The translations under genes and the position numbers were made by a program. From a candidate division KSB1 bacterium (GTDB lineage Bacteria > Zhuqueibacterota > Zhuqueibacteria > Thermofontimicrobiales > Thermofontimicrobiaceae), in assembly GCA_034506395.1 (NCBI GenBank), contig JAPDPQ010000023.1:18689-82688 (forward strand): a stretch of 64,000 nucleotides of DNA. Direction: 5' to 3'. A model generated the notes under the pieces. The model saw nothing but the letters and a program-made list of their open reading frames with translations, did not search any database and was not told where the DNA came from. Shown piece after piece: positions 18,156 through 26,808 of the stretch (positions are counted from its first letter, which is position 1; every line of letters starts with the position of its first letter).

Positions 18156-18393
18156 TCAAAGGTTCTTATGAGAAAATCAACGTTTGTGGCAATGTGCTCT
18201 TAAAGACAAGCTGATTTCGCATGTGCAGCGCCATCAGATCATCGCTTCCATCTGTATGATGCTGATTCTATGAGAGCAACGCTGTACCATGAAAATGATG
18301 TGCCAAGAATTTTAGATTATATTTCACTGACCAAATTTTCAGTTTTTCGGAATTCAGAATGAGATCGGATTCGCGGTTTCGTCCAGCAGTTGC
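18156..18393. other. Gap between RND pump and TolC genes
   Basis: This 238-bp gap is larger than expected inside an operon. No hairpin with T-run or recognisable promoter was found. Confidence 0.35.
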
Positions 18394-21300
18394 TCATGCG
18401 CTCTTATTTTTCTTGGTAAAGATTTTCTGCTCAAATATGGAATAGACCACTGGGATAAGCACCAGAGTGATAAGGGTTGAGCTGAGCAAACCGCCGATCA
18501 CAACGCGCGCCAGCGGAGCCTGAGTCTCCCCGCCTTCACCGAGACCGAACGATAACGGCAGCAATCCCAAAACGGTCGTCAGCGTGGTCATCAGAATGGG
18601 GCGGAGACGCCGCGAACCTGATAAGGTAATCGCTTCCATCAGTGCCAAGCCCTCGTTGCGCCGCAACTGGTTGGTATAGTCCACTAACAAAATTGCATTA
18701 TTAACGACAATGCCGGCTAACATGATACATCCGATAAAAGCCTGCATGCTAAAAATGGTGCCAGTTAGGATCATGGTGAGAGCGATTCCAATCACTGCCA
18801 TAGGAATCGAGAAGAGCACCACAAATGGATCGCGCCAGGATTCGAATTGGCCAGCCATGACGAGATAGACGAGCAAGATGGCCAACGCGAAACCGAACAT
18901 CAGTTCTCGAAAGGCCTTCTGTTGTTCCTCGTAATCGCCGCCGAAGGTGATGGCGAAATCTTTGGGCACTGGGATTGCACGGAGCTCCTTTCGAATATCT
19001 GCGATGACTGAACCCATGTCCCGGCCAGTGAAATTGGCATTGATGGTGATAATGCGTTCTTGATCTTTGCGTTCGATACGCACTGGACCTTCTTGGGGCA
19101 CAGCCTCAACCACATTGCGCAAAATGATGGGTTCGCCGCGGCTATTGACCACGGTGAGATCCAACAAATCAGCAAGATTTTTTCGATCCTCTTCGCTTAA
19201 TCGAACCAAAATGCGATATTCCTTTCCAGCATCACGGAAATAGGAGGCCGCTGTGCCACCGATCGCAGTTTGCAGCGTATTGCCGATGCGCACCACCGAA
19301 AGCCCGAGATCGGCCGCTTTTTGTCGATCAATACGAATCACTTGCTCTGGGCTGCCTTCCTCGCGGCTGATTTTGGTATCGGTAATCCCAGGGACTCGTT
19401 TTACGACTTGTTCTACCCGTTGCGCCAGTTCATGGGCGGTCTTAAGGTCATATCCTCGAATTTCGACACTGACATTATCTCCAGCCGAACTCCCCATTCT
19501 CAAAATAAATAATCCCTGACCAGCACGAGTTCGAACCGTAACGCCAGGCAATCCGACCAGCTTTTTGCGCAGATCATTGGCGATCTGCTCGCTGCTACGC
19601 TTGCGATCTTTTTGAGCAACCAATGCAACTCGCACTTCGGCCGTATGCGCACCAGATGAGCCCCAACCACCACCGCCGACCCGCGTTACCATCGATGTCA
19701 TCTCAGGCACTTCTTGCTGAACGATCCGCTCTACCGTCCGTGCGGCTTGATCGATCACATCCAGTCGGGTGCCCACCGCCATCTCAAGATTGACTCTCAC
19801 CTCGCCCTCGTCCGCCGCTGGCATCAACTCCACACCAATGAAACGGATCAAGAAAACTGAGATGATAAATAATCCCAAGGTGCTGAAAATAACCACGCGG
19901 CGATGACCCAAAGCCCATTTTAAAATTTGACTGTATCGTTGTTCGACGCGTCGAAACGTTTCCTCGCTTACCGCATAAATTTTGTGTAGCCAGTTTTCAC
20001 CAGAATGGTGTTCAGCGGGCTGATAGCGAAGAAACCTTGACGCCAGCATGGGGACCAAGGTCAACGCGACGACTAATGAACAGAGTAACGAAAACGCAAC
20101 GACAAATGCCATCTGCTGGAACATGATCCCGGACATCCCGCGGAGAAAAACTACTGGGAAGAAGACCACGATAGTTGTCAGCGTGCTGGCAATGATCGCC
20201 GAGCTCACCTCCGAGGTGCCGATCAATGCACTGGGAATTGGGCCGGCCCCCTGTTCCCGATGGCGATAAATATTTTCTAAGACCACAATGGCACAATCCA
20301 CCAACATCCCAATGCCCAGCGCCAGCCCTCCAAACGTGATGATGTTGAGGGTGAAACCGCCAAAATACATCAGCCCAAATGTGGCAATGATCGAGATCGG
20401 AATTGCTGTGGCGATGATGCCAGTGCTGGAGATATTGCGCAGAAACAAAAATAGGATGATCACGGCCAAGATACCACCGATCAATGTCGACTGGCCAACG
20501 TTGCTGATGGATCGCTTGATATATATCGATGTATCCATCAATGGGATCAATTTAATTTGTGGAATATCTTGATTGATTCTGGCTAGTTCTGCCTTGACCG
20601 CTTCGGCCACGGTCACTGTATTGGCCCCAGACTGCTTATTGACCGAGATGCGCAGTCCGTTTTTGCCATCGATGCGGACATAATCGCGAACTTCCTGCCA
20701 TGAATCGGATACATCGGCTACATCACGGATCAGGATCGGAGTGCCCTGTTTTACAGCAACCACGGTCTTTTCAATTTCATCTAGGGTCCGATAATCCCCT
20801 TGAGTGCGGACCAGCACCTCCAAATTGCCTCGTTGATAGAGTCCAGCAGGTATATTGCGATTCTCGTTGCGCAGGGCATTGATAATTGCTTCGGTCGAGA
20901 GTCCCAATGCTTTCAACTGAGCGGCCTTGAGATCGACGTGAATTTCCCGCATCAAACCGCCCCGGATATCAATAGCTGCCACGCCAGGAACTCGCTCCAG
21001 CCGATATTTTACTTGATCTTCAACCAGTTGGCGAAGATCCAGTGGATTCATATTGCTGGAGATTCCGATCATCATAATCGGGAACGCGGAGAGATCGAAT
21101 TTTCTGATCATGGGCCGGGTGATATCCTCGGGCAATCGTCCCATCACCCGATCGATGCGATCACGAACGTCATTAGCGGCAACATCCAAATCGGTCCCCC
21201 AAGCGAATGACACTCGCACCGAGCTGGTTCCTTCGCTCGAACTGGAGGTGATTTCCTCCACTCCCTGCACTGCAGCAAGTGCTTCCTCGATTGGACGCGT

Positions 21301-21489
21301 CACCAGCTCTTCCATCTCCTGAGGACCTACGTTACTATAATTGGTTATCACTGAAATGGTTGGATATGTCACCTCTGGCATCAGATCAATCGAAAGACGC
21401 CAGAATGAAACAATCCCCAACGTAATGATGACCAAAAAAATGACAGTCGTTAATATCGGACGTTTCACGGATCCTTGTGCAAAATTCAT
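18394..21489 (-). CDS. RND efflux transporter, inner-membrane pump (HAE family)
   Basis: The 1031-residue protein has the full RND duplicated layout: TM1, porter loop (about 35-330), TM2-7, second porter loop, TM8-12. It starts with the standard SVKRPILTTVIFLVIITLG segment. In TM4 the motif is LVDCAIVVLEN, with Asp398 kept and Cys399 at the place of the second Asp of AcrB; in TM10 NNAILLVDY has Asn where AcrB has the relay Lys. Such variation is common in the non-AcrB branches of the family. It exports hydrophobic or amphiphilic compounds with proton influx, together with the fusion protein and TolC gene on either side. Substrate unknown. Confidence 0.9.
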   Translation of the reverse strand: MNFAQGSVKRPILTTVIFLVIITLGIVSFWRLSIDLMPEVTYPTISVITNYSNVGPQEMEELVTRPIEEALAAVQGVEEITSSSSEGTSSVRVSFAWGTDLDVAANDVRDRIDRVMGRLPEDITRPMIRKFDLSAFPIMMIGISSNMNPLDLRQLVEDQVKYRLERVPGVAAIDIRGGLMREIHVDLKAAQLKALGLSTEAIINALRNENRNIPAGLYQRGNLEVLVRTQGDYRTLDEIEKTVVAVKQGTPILIRDVADVSDSWQEVRDYVRIDGKNGLRISVNKQSGANTVTVAEAVKAELARINQDIPQIKLIPLMDTSIYIKRSISNVGQSTLIGGILAVIILFLFLRNISSTGIIATAIPISIIATFGLMYFGGFTLNIITFGGLALGIGMLVDCAIVVLENIYRHREQGAGPIPSALIGTSEVSSAIIASTLTTIVVFFPVVFLRGMSGIMFQQMAFVVAFSLLCSLVVALTLVPMLASRFLRYQPAEHHSGENWLHKIYAVSEETFRRVEQRYSQILKWALGHRRVVIFSTLGLFIISVFLIRFIGVELMPAADEGEVRVNLEMAVGTRLDVIDQAARTVERIVQQEVPEMTSMVTRVGGGGWGSSGAHTAEVRVALVAQKDRKRSSEQIANDLRKKLVGLPGVTVRTRAGQGLFILRMGSSAGDNVSVEIRGYDLKTAHELAQRVEQVVKRVPGITDTKISREEGSPEQVIRIDRQKAADLGLSVVRIGNTLQTAIGGTAASYFRDAGKEYRILVRLSEEDRKNLADLLDLTVVNSRGEPIILRNVVEAVPQEGPVRIERKDQERIITINANFTGRDMGSVIADIRKELRAIPVPKDFAITFGGDYEEQQKAFRELMFGFALAILLVYLVMAGQFESWRDPFVVLFSIPMAVIGIALTMILTGTIFSMQAFIGCIMLAGIVVNNAILLVDYTNQLRRNEGLALMEAITLSGSRRLRPILMTTLTTVLGLLPLSFGLGEGGETQAPLARVVIGGLLSSTLITLVLIPVVYSIFEQKIFTKKNKSA

Positions 21490-21923
21490 ACGGTATTTTC
21501 CTCTGCTAACATTTATTCATGATCATGCCAGGCAATTTCAATCATAAGAAGCGATCGATGAGCTAACATTATAAGCTTAAATTTGCATCCAGCAAATCAG
21601 ATCGATTTTTGATCCCCTAACCTCGATTTAGGGATCAGCTCCAGTTCTTCAAATTCTTCCTGTCGACAAAATCAAAACACTCAGATTGAATTGCCATGCT
21701 CGTTAGCGAGCTTGAAGGCATCTTTTCCTAATTGATGTTGGTATTGGTTATGAGGGATTCCTACATTCGTAGGAATGAAAATATCGAATCAGATTTCGAT
21801 TCTTGAAACAAGAAATTATTATTCCTATTTCCCTGGATATCCCTGAGATTAAAAGTAGCCTTATTTGATAACATAGCTTTGGGCTCACTGACCAAGTCTT
21901 TCAAAATCGGGAATGAATGGGAG
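21490..21923. other. Gap between membrane-fusion and RND genes, 434 bp
   Basis: A long gap for cotranscribed partners. The only clear structure is a perfect hairpin at 21757-21776. No gene seen on either strand. The pump may have its own promoter, though none could be assigned. Confidence 0.4.
21757..21776. repeat. Short perfect hairpin element
   Basis: ATTCCTAC and GTAGGAAT, 8-bp arms, enclose ATTC and are followed by GAA. The sequence is of the TTCCTnC-ATTC-GnAGGAATGA palindrome type found between genes in many bacteria; a degenerate relative is at 969-986. Confidence 0.5.
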
Positions 21924-23102
21924 CTATTTTCGCGATCTCGGCTCTGGAGCGCGTTGATACTGTTTGGGCAAGATCACCGGGCTACCGTCTTCCAGTAGGT
22001 GTTGGCCCAAAGTCACGACTAAACCGCGAATCTGAGGGGCAATGATCTCGACTTTATCGGGCGTGACAATTCCGACTTGCACTGGAACTTGTTTTGCTAT
22101 TGCGGCGCTATCTGGAATGACAAACACCACATTGGTGCCAGCCCGATTGACCAGAGCCTGACTTGGGATCCACTGGGCGCTGTCTTTTGCGGCCAGCACC
22201 ACGCGCACCTTGGTGAACATCCCAGGTTTGAGCAAAAGGGAATCATTCACAACCTCGACTTCCATTTTGGCGACGCGAGAGGCCTCTTGAAGCATAGGAG
22301 CGACTCGCAAGACCTTCCCAGTAAAGATCTTATGGGGGTAAGCATCGACTTGTATTTCAGAAGGTTGACCGATTTTCACTCGCCCATAAATCCGTTCGAT
22401 GACCGTCGTCTGCACGATCACCGTGTCAATCCCAATGATGGAAACGACTGGTGCATTGGGCGCCAGCAAACTGCCCACATCCACATAGCGCTCACCAATG
22501 AATCCCGGCTCGGTGGCAACCAGCGAAGTGTAACCCAAGCGGATAAGCGCGGATTTCAAAGCCGCTTCCCGTTGTTCCACTTGAGCTGTGGCCAGTTCCA
22601 GTCGCGATTTCTGGGCCGTGAAATTGGTCTGAGCCATGTCCAACTCGGCGGATGAGGCAATCCCTTTCTCCTGCAACGACTGCACCCGCTCCAGATCTTG
22701 CTTGGCCAGCGCAAACTGGCTGGTGGCCTCGCGCAACGATGCCTGGGCAATCTTCAAATTCGCCTCGGCTTCGCGGACTGCCTGCTGATACTCCGAATCA
22801 TCGATTCGTGCTACCACCTCTCCTCGCTTCACCCAATCCCCAATGCGCTTCCGAATTTGAACGACCCGTCCCGAGACCTTCGGTGCAAGAATATATTGGT
22901 AGATCGGCGTGACCGTCCCAACAAAGGTCTCCATTTCTTCAATGTGCCCATAGCGAACACTATCCACATCGACCGCCACCGGTGGTCGAGCGAAACGACT
23001 CGATCCTTTGTTGGAATCTTTGGTCATCAGCAGAATAATGCGCCAAAATAAAAATGCTAAAAACAACGCCCCAATCACCATCCATACTCGTTTCTTTTTC
23101 AT
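21924..23102 (-). CDS. RND periplasmic adaptor (membrane-fusion) protein
   Basis: The 392-residue protein has an N-terminal membrane anchor (residues 6-26), a biotinyl-lipoyl-like half-motif (APKVSGRVVQIRKRIGDWVKRGEVVARID), a long alpha-hairpin rich in Ala, Glu, Gln (about 105-190), the second lipoyl half (TSLVATEPGFIGERYVDVGS) and the beta-barrel plus membrane-proximal domain. This is the order expected for MexA/AcrA-type adaptors that bridge an RND pump to TolC. The gene is upstream of the pump and TolC genes on the same strand. A GGAAAAG ribosome-binding site precedes the ATG. No lipobox is evident, so anchoring is by the N-terminal helix. Confidence 0.9.
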   Translation of the reverse strand: MKKKRVWMVIGALFLAFLFWRIILLMTKDSNKGSSRFARPPVAVDVDSVRYGHIEEMETFVGTVTPIYQYILAPKVSGRVVQIRKRIGDWVKRGEVVARIDDSEYQQAVREAEANLKIAQASLREATSQFALAKQDLERVQSLQEKGIASSAELDMAQTNFTAQKSRLELATAQVEQREAALKSALIRLGYTSLVATEPGFIGERYVDVGSLLAPNAPVVSIIGIDTVIVQTTVIERIYGRVKIGQPSEIQVDAYPHKIFTGKVLRVAPMLQEASRVAKMEVEVVNDSLLLKPGMFTKVRVVLAAKDSAQWIPSQALVNRAGTNVVFVIPDSAAIAKQVPVQVGIVTPDKVEIIAPQIRGLVVTLGQHLLEDGSPVILPKQYQRAPEPRSRK

Positions 23103-23288
23103 CGATCTTTTCCTTCACATCGTTCGTCCCAGCGACAAGATATCGCCTGAATTGAAAAAAGCCTAATTATGGTTTCGCTAAATTCGCGCAATCAGCTTTT
23201 ATTGAGAGTGCTCCGCTGACTTGCCTCGATTTAAACACTTGAAACGAACAAAACTTTCGAATATGTGCAAATATCTTTAGATGCAATG

Positions 23289-24614
23289 TCATTCGGATCG
23301 AATTGAAGTTGCTTTGGGATGAATTGCTGAAGCGATATTGGGGATAATCCCCAGTTTCTCATAAATGGGCCTCACCATCATTCGAAGCGCTGGGAGTCGA
23401 ATGGAGAAAACTATTGCACCGATTATGCAGCACAGCCCTCCGATGATCAACGCATTCGGCGCGCTGAATTTAGCTGCTAACGCCCCAGCGAGCAAACTTC
23501 CGAACGGCGCCATGCCAATAAGGGCCATGGTATAAAAGCTCATCACACGACCCCGCTTCTCTTCATCGACGATGGTCTGAAGGATGGTATTGCTTGCAGC
23601 CATTTGGACCATCATCGCAAAGCCGACCATGGTTATCAACATGATGGAAAGCCAAATTTCTCGGGACAAAGCGGTCAAAATCAATCCAATACCCATCATG
23701 CCGGCTGCGCCACCGATCCATTTTCCCAGTCCAAGTACGTTCTGCCGAAACGCCAGCGAAAGCGCACCTATCAGTGCTCCAATTCCTGCTGCAGTCATCA
23801 AATTGCCGAAGAGGAGCGGCCCTCCTTGCAGAATGTCCCTGGCAAAAACCGGCATCAATACGACATAAGACATCCCCATCAAGCTGACCAGGCTTAATAG
23901 CAGCAGAATGGCGCGGATCGGTGCAAAGCCAGAAACATAACGAAAGCCCTCGGCAAGATCGTGAAAAAGCCGACTGCTGCGATTAGGGATTGGCGATGCC
24001 TGGAGCTGCATCATCAAAAGCGCTGCGATAACTGCTATATAGCTGATCCCATTGATCAGAAAACAAATCCCTTCGCCGACCCAGGTGATCAATATTCCCG
24101 CAAGGGAAGGCCCGATCATCCTTGCCCCATTGACCATCGACGAATTCAGGGCAATCGCATTGCTCAAGTCCTCCTTGCGGTCGATCATTTGAATCATGAA
24201 CGACTGCCGAACCGTCAAATCAAGTGTGTTGATGAAACCCAGAAGTATGCTCAGCACCATGATATGCCAGATGGCAATCTGATCGATCAAAATCAATATC
24301 GCCAGGGACAAAGCCTGTGCCATGGCAGCTACCTGGGTGTACAATAATAGGCGATGGCGATCGAGACGATCGACCAAGACTCCAGCAATGGGGGCGAACA
24401 GAAAAGCTGGCAATTGACCCGCAAATCCTACCAGTCCGAGCAAGAATGCGGAATCCGTTAAGCGATACACCAACCAGCCTAATGCAACTCTTTGCATCCA
24501 GGTACCAATTAACGAGATGCTCTGTCCGATAAAAAATAGTCGGAAATTCCGAGAGTTCAATGCGCGAAGCGCAGATTTGAACGTGATGCGTTTCTGTTCA
24601 GATTTCGAGTTCAC
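23289..24614 (-). CDS. MFS exporter (EntS-like, MFS_3 type)
   Basis: The 441-residue protein has about 12 membrane helices. It begins with LNSRNFRLFFIGQSISLIGTWMQRVALGWLVYRLT, characteristic of the enterobactin-exporter/multidrug MFS_3 group, and has the loop signature GVLVDRLDRHRLLLYTQ between helices 2 and 3 and the DEEKRGRVMSFYTMAL segment in the second half. It probably expels a small molecule, perhaps a siderophore or drug, by proton exchange. The start is GTG. It lies 50 bp after the DNA glycosylase gene on the same strand and may be read through from it, though the two functions are unrelated. Confidence 0.85.
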   Translation of the reverse strand: MNSKSEQKRITFKSALRALNSRNFRLFFIGQSISLIGTWMQRVALGWLVYRLTDSAFLLGLVGFAGQLPAFLFAPIAGVLVDRLDRHRLLLYTQVAAMAQALSLAILILIDQIAIWHIMVLSILLGFINTLDLTVRQSFMIQMIDRKEDLSNAIALNSSMVNGARMIGPSLAGILITWVGEGICFLINGISYIAVIAALLMMQLQASPIPNRSSRLFHDLAEGFRYVSGFAPIRAILLLLSLVSLMGMSYVVLMPVFARDILQGGPLLFGNLMTAAGIGALIGALSLAFRQNVLGLGKWIGGAAGMMGIGLILTALSREIWLSIMLITMVGFAMMVQMAASNTILQTIVDEEKRGRVMSFYTMALIGMAPFGSLLAGALAAKFSAPNALIIGGLCCIIGAIVFSIRLPALRMMVRPIYEKLGIIPNIASAIHPKATSIRSE

Positions 24615-24664
24615 TTTTTCATGCGACTTGAGTTGATAGCAAAGTTTATAACGTAAAGATCAAA

Positions 24665-25240
24665 TTAAGCAAGCGATGGATCGATCAACTGCGAATGGCG
24701 AAAACAGCTTACCAGGTGATCGTTCACCAATCCGATCGCTTGCATGTGAGCATAAATGATGGTGGATCCGACAAATGAAAAGCCTCGCTGCTTGAGGTCT
24801 TTGCTGATCCGATCCGACAAATCGGTCCGTGTTGGAATTTCGGACAAAGCCTTCCAATAATTCACGACGGGCTTACGATCGACAAAACTCCAGATGTAAG
24901 CATCAAAGCTGCCAAACTCCCGTTGGACCTCTAAAAAGCGCTGGGCATTGTTGATGGCCGATTCGATCTTTTTGCGGTTACGAATGATGCCAGGATTTGC
25001 CAACAGCGCTGAAATTCTGGTTTCATCGAATTGCGCCACTTTGGATGGATCGAAATAGTCAAATGCCTTCCGATAATTTTCCCGACGTTTCAAAATCGTC
25101 AGCCAGCTTAATCCTGCCTGGGCTCCCTCCAGCACCAGAAATTCAAAGTGTTTCCGATCATCATGTACCGGGACGCCCCATTCTTCGTCATGATATTTGA
25201 TGTACAATTCATCTTTGCCCGGCCAGGGACAACGTTCCAT
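24665..25240 (-). CDS. tag: DNA-3-methyladenine glycosylase I
   Basis: The 191-residue length and all key residues match E. coli Tag in register. The zinc-snap ligands are Cys4, His17, His175 and Cys179, and the catalytic/recognition Glu38 is in VLEGAQAGLSW. The typical YHDEEWGVPVHDD, FSFVGSTIIYAHMQAIG and NDHLVSCF blocks are present. The enzyme removes 3-methyladenine from alkylated DNA to start base-excision repair. The ATG has no close strong ribosome-binding site but opens directly on the conserved ERCPWPG start. It precedes the MFS gene by 50 bp. Confidence 0.95.
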   Translation of the reverse strand: MERCPWPGKDELYIKYHDEEWGVPVHDDRKHFEFLVLEGAQAGLSWLTILKRRENYRKAFDYFDPSKVAQFDETRISALLANPGIIRNRKKIESAINNAQRFLEVQREFGSFDAYIWSFVDRKPVVNYWKALSEIPTRTDLSDRISKDLKQRGFSFVGSTIIYAHMQAIGLVNDHLVSCFRHSQLIDPSLA

Positions 25241-25379
25241 TTTGTTCCCTCATGATTTTTGCAGTGAAATGAAGCATTTTTTGATCAGCAATCACAGATC
25301 GTTCCGTCCACACATCCTATCGCTTTAGATATCTAAACGAATCTGGTTCGTTTCTTCAAAATTCGTGCATAGAACCTGT

Positions 25380-26264
25380 TTATCGAATCGACAGAATCTC
25401 TGAAAAGATCTCTCTGGTACGGGTGAGCGCCATAAAATGTCCAGCTCCCTCGATAAAGTGCGCTTGGGCATGTGGCAAATGTTCGAGATTGAATCGAGCA
25501 AGCGGCAAGGGGACGATCGTATCGGCTGTGCCATGCCAGATCTGCACCGGGAATTGAATTTCTTCTAGATCAAATCCCCATGGTTTGCAGAGGATGCTCA
25601 TATCGCTGACCACACCCCGACTTCCTTGCCGAAATGCTTGGCCGACATCGTTTTTGAACATTTCGGCGATCGCTGGCTGGGTGAGCAATATTTTATCTGC
25701 TGATGGTAAGTCTGCCACCAAATATTCGAAGGCCCGATCGAATCGCGATCGAAAAATCCAAAATAGCAGGCCAGCCAATTTATTCAGCATAACGGGATGG
25801 CGATGAGCAAGGCGAAACAATCGTTTCATCCGCGGATTGAGTTGCGCGAACAGCTCAGAGCGATCCAATGGTGACAGGCTGCTGACGATCGCCACGTTCC
25901 GAATTCGATCTGGAAGGCGAAAGGCACAAGCCAGCGCATACGGTCCGCCGCTTGAAATACCAATGCAATCGAATCGTTCGATTCCAAGTCCATCGCAGAA
26001 GGCGCGCACATCCTCGGGCCAATCCAATAAGCTCCGATCTTTTTGATAGCTCGATAGCCCGGTCCCGGGCCGATCAATCGCATAGACACAGATAGATAGT
26101 TCGATCAGAAGCGAAAGATCGGGGTTGCGCTGCAATCGAGATCCGGGGATGCCATGAAAGAAAAGCACAGGCTGTCCGATTGGATCGCCGTATACAGCGT
26201 AGCCGAGCCGCTTCCTATCTTGTAATTCGAAAATTTCATTGTCACGCAGGACGAGATCAGTCAT
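25380..26264 (-). CDS. Alpha/beta hydrolase
   Basis: The protein (294 residues from the ATG at 26264) has the alpha/beta-hydrolase core: oxyanion strand VLFFHGIPGSR, the nucleophile elbow G102-I-S104-S-G106, the acid loop in WHGTADTIVP and the catalytic His in EGAGHFMAL near the C-terminus. A helical cap lies at about 130-220. An ATG 27 codons upstream is possible, but the chosen start gives the normal N-terminus for the family and has GGAAAGA before it. Family members include esterases, lipases and dehalogenases; the substrate is not predictable. Single-gene unit, between the CHASE2-CHAT gene and tag. Confidence 0.85.
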   Translation of the reverse strand: MTDLVLRDNEIFELQDRKRLGYAVYGDPIGQPVLFFHGIPGSRLQRNPDLSLLIELSICVYAIDRPGTGLSSYQKDRSLLDWPEDVRAFCDGLGIERFDCIGISSGGPYALACAFRLPDRIRNVAIVSSLSPLDRSELFAQLNPRMKRLFRLAHRHPVMLNKLAGLLFWIFRSRFDRAFEYLVADLPSADKILLTQPAIAEMFKNDVGQAFRQGSRGVVSDMSILCKPWGFDLEEIQFPVQIWHGTADTIVPLPLARFNLEHLPHAQAHFIEGAGHFMALTRTREIFSEILSIR

Positions 26265-26808
26265 AGAGTTCTTTCCCTGATTAAGAATTGAATACGAGGA
26301 AAATTTCATCCCCGAGTTGATATTCCAGAGACATCCTTTTGGCAATTTTGTCTGCGAAATTCGCTAATTCATATTCCGACGAGGCAATCCAAATTTCAAG
26401 TTACAGCATTCGCTATGTGACTATTACCGATTTGAAAGGTTTTCGAGTCTGACACATAGCGGGCAGTTTTGAGGGATAATATTAACATTTACCCCAGAGA
26501 CAGCATCCAATAGAATAGGAGGTCGGATGCGTTTGAGATTATCTATATTCCGATATCGAGAAAAATTTGACCATGAATTGAGCAAATAGTTCCAGCGGTA
26601 TTAGAAATAATTTTTCTGTTTGAGGCAAATTCATTGGAATACCGTCTCTCAAAAAATAGGCATTGAGCTGTCATTTATTCATTTGGTATCGATTAAATTT
26701 CAACGAAGTAGACTACTTTACCAGGTGAGCGACCGGTCAGTTTTTTTCAGTTTTCAGACAGAGTTATTTGAGGGGCATTTTTCGATCGGTGGGTGTTTGC
26801 CATACAGC
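26265..26808. other. Intergenic region, 544 bp
   Basis: No gene supported. It contains a 9-bp perfect inverted repeat, CGCTATGTG at 26411-26419 with CACATAGCG at 26453-26461, about 150 bp upstream of the hydrolase start, and a GACCGGTC palindrome near 26734. These could be regulatory for the hydrolase or mark the end of the CHASE2-CHAT transcript. Confidence 0.4.

Noticed and set aside
16614..23102. Heavy-metal (CzcCBA) identity for the RND set
   Set aside because: The pump lacks the metal-type TM4 signature and the adaptor has no metal-binding His-rich region; it fits the hydrophobe/amphiphile group better.
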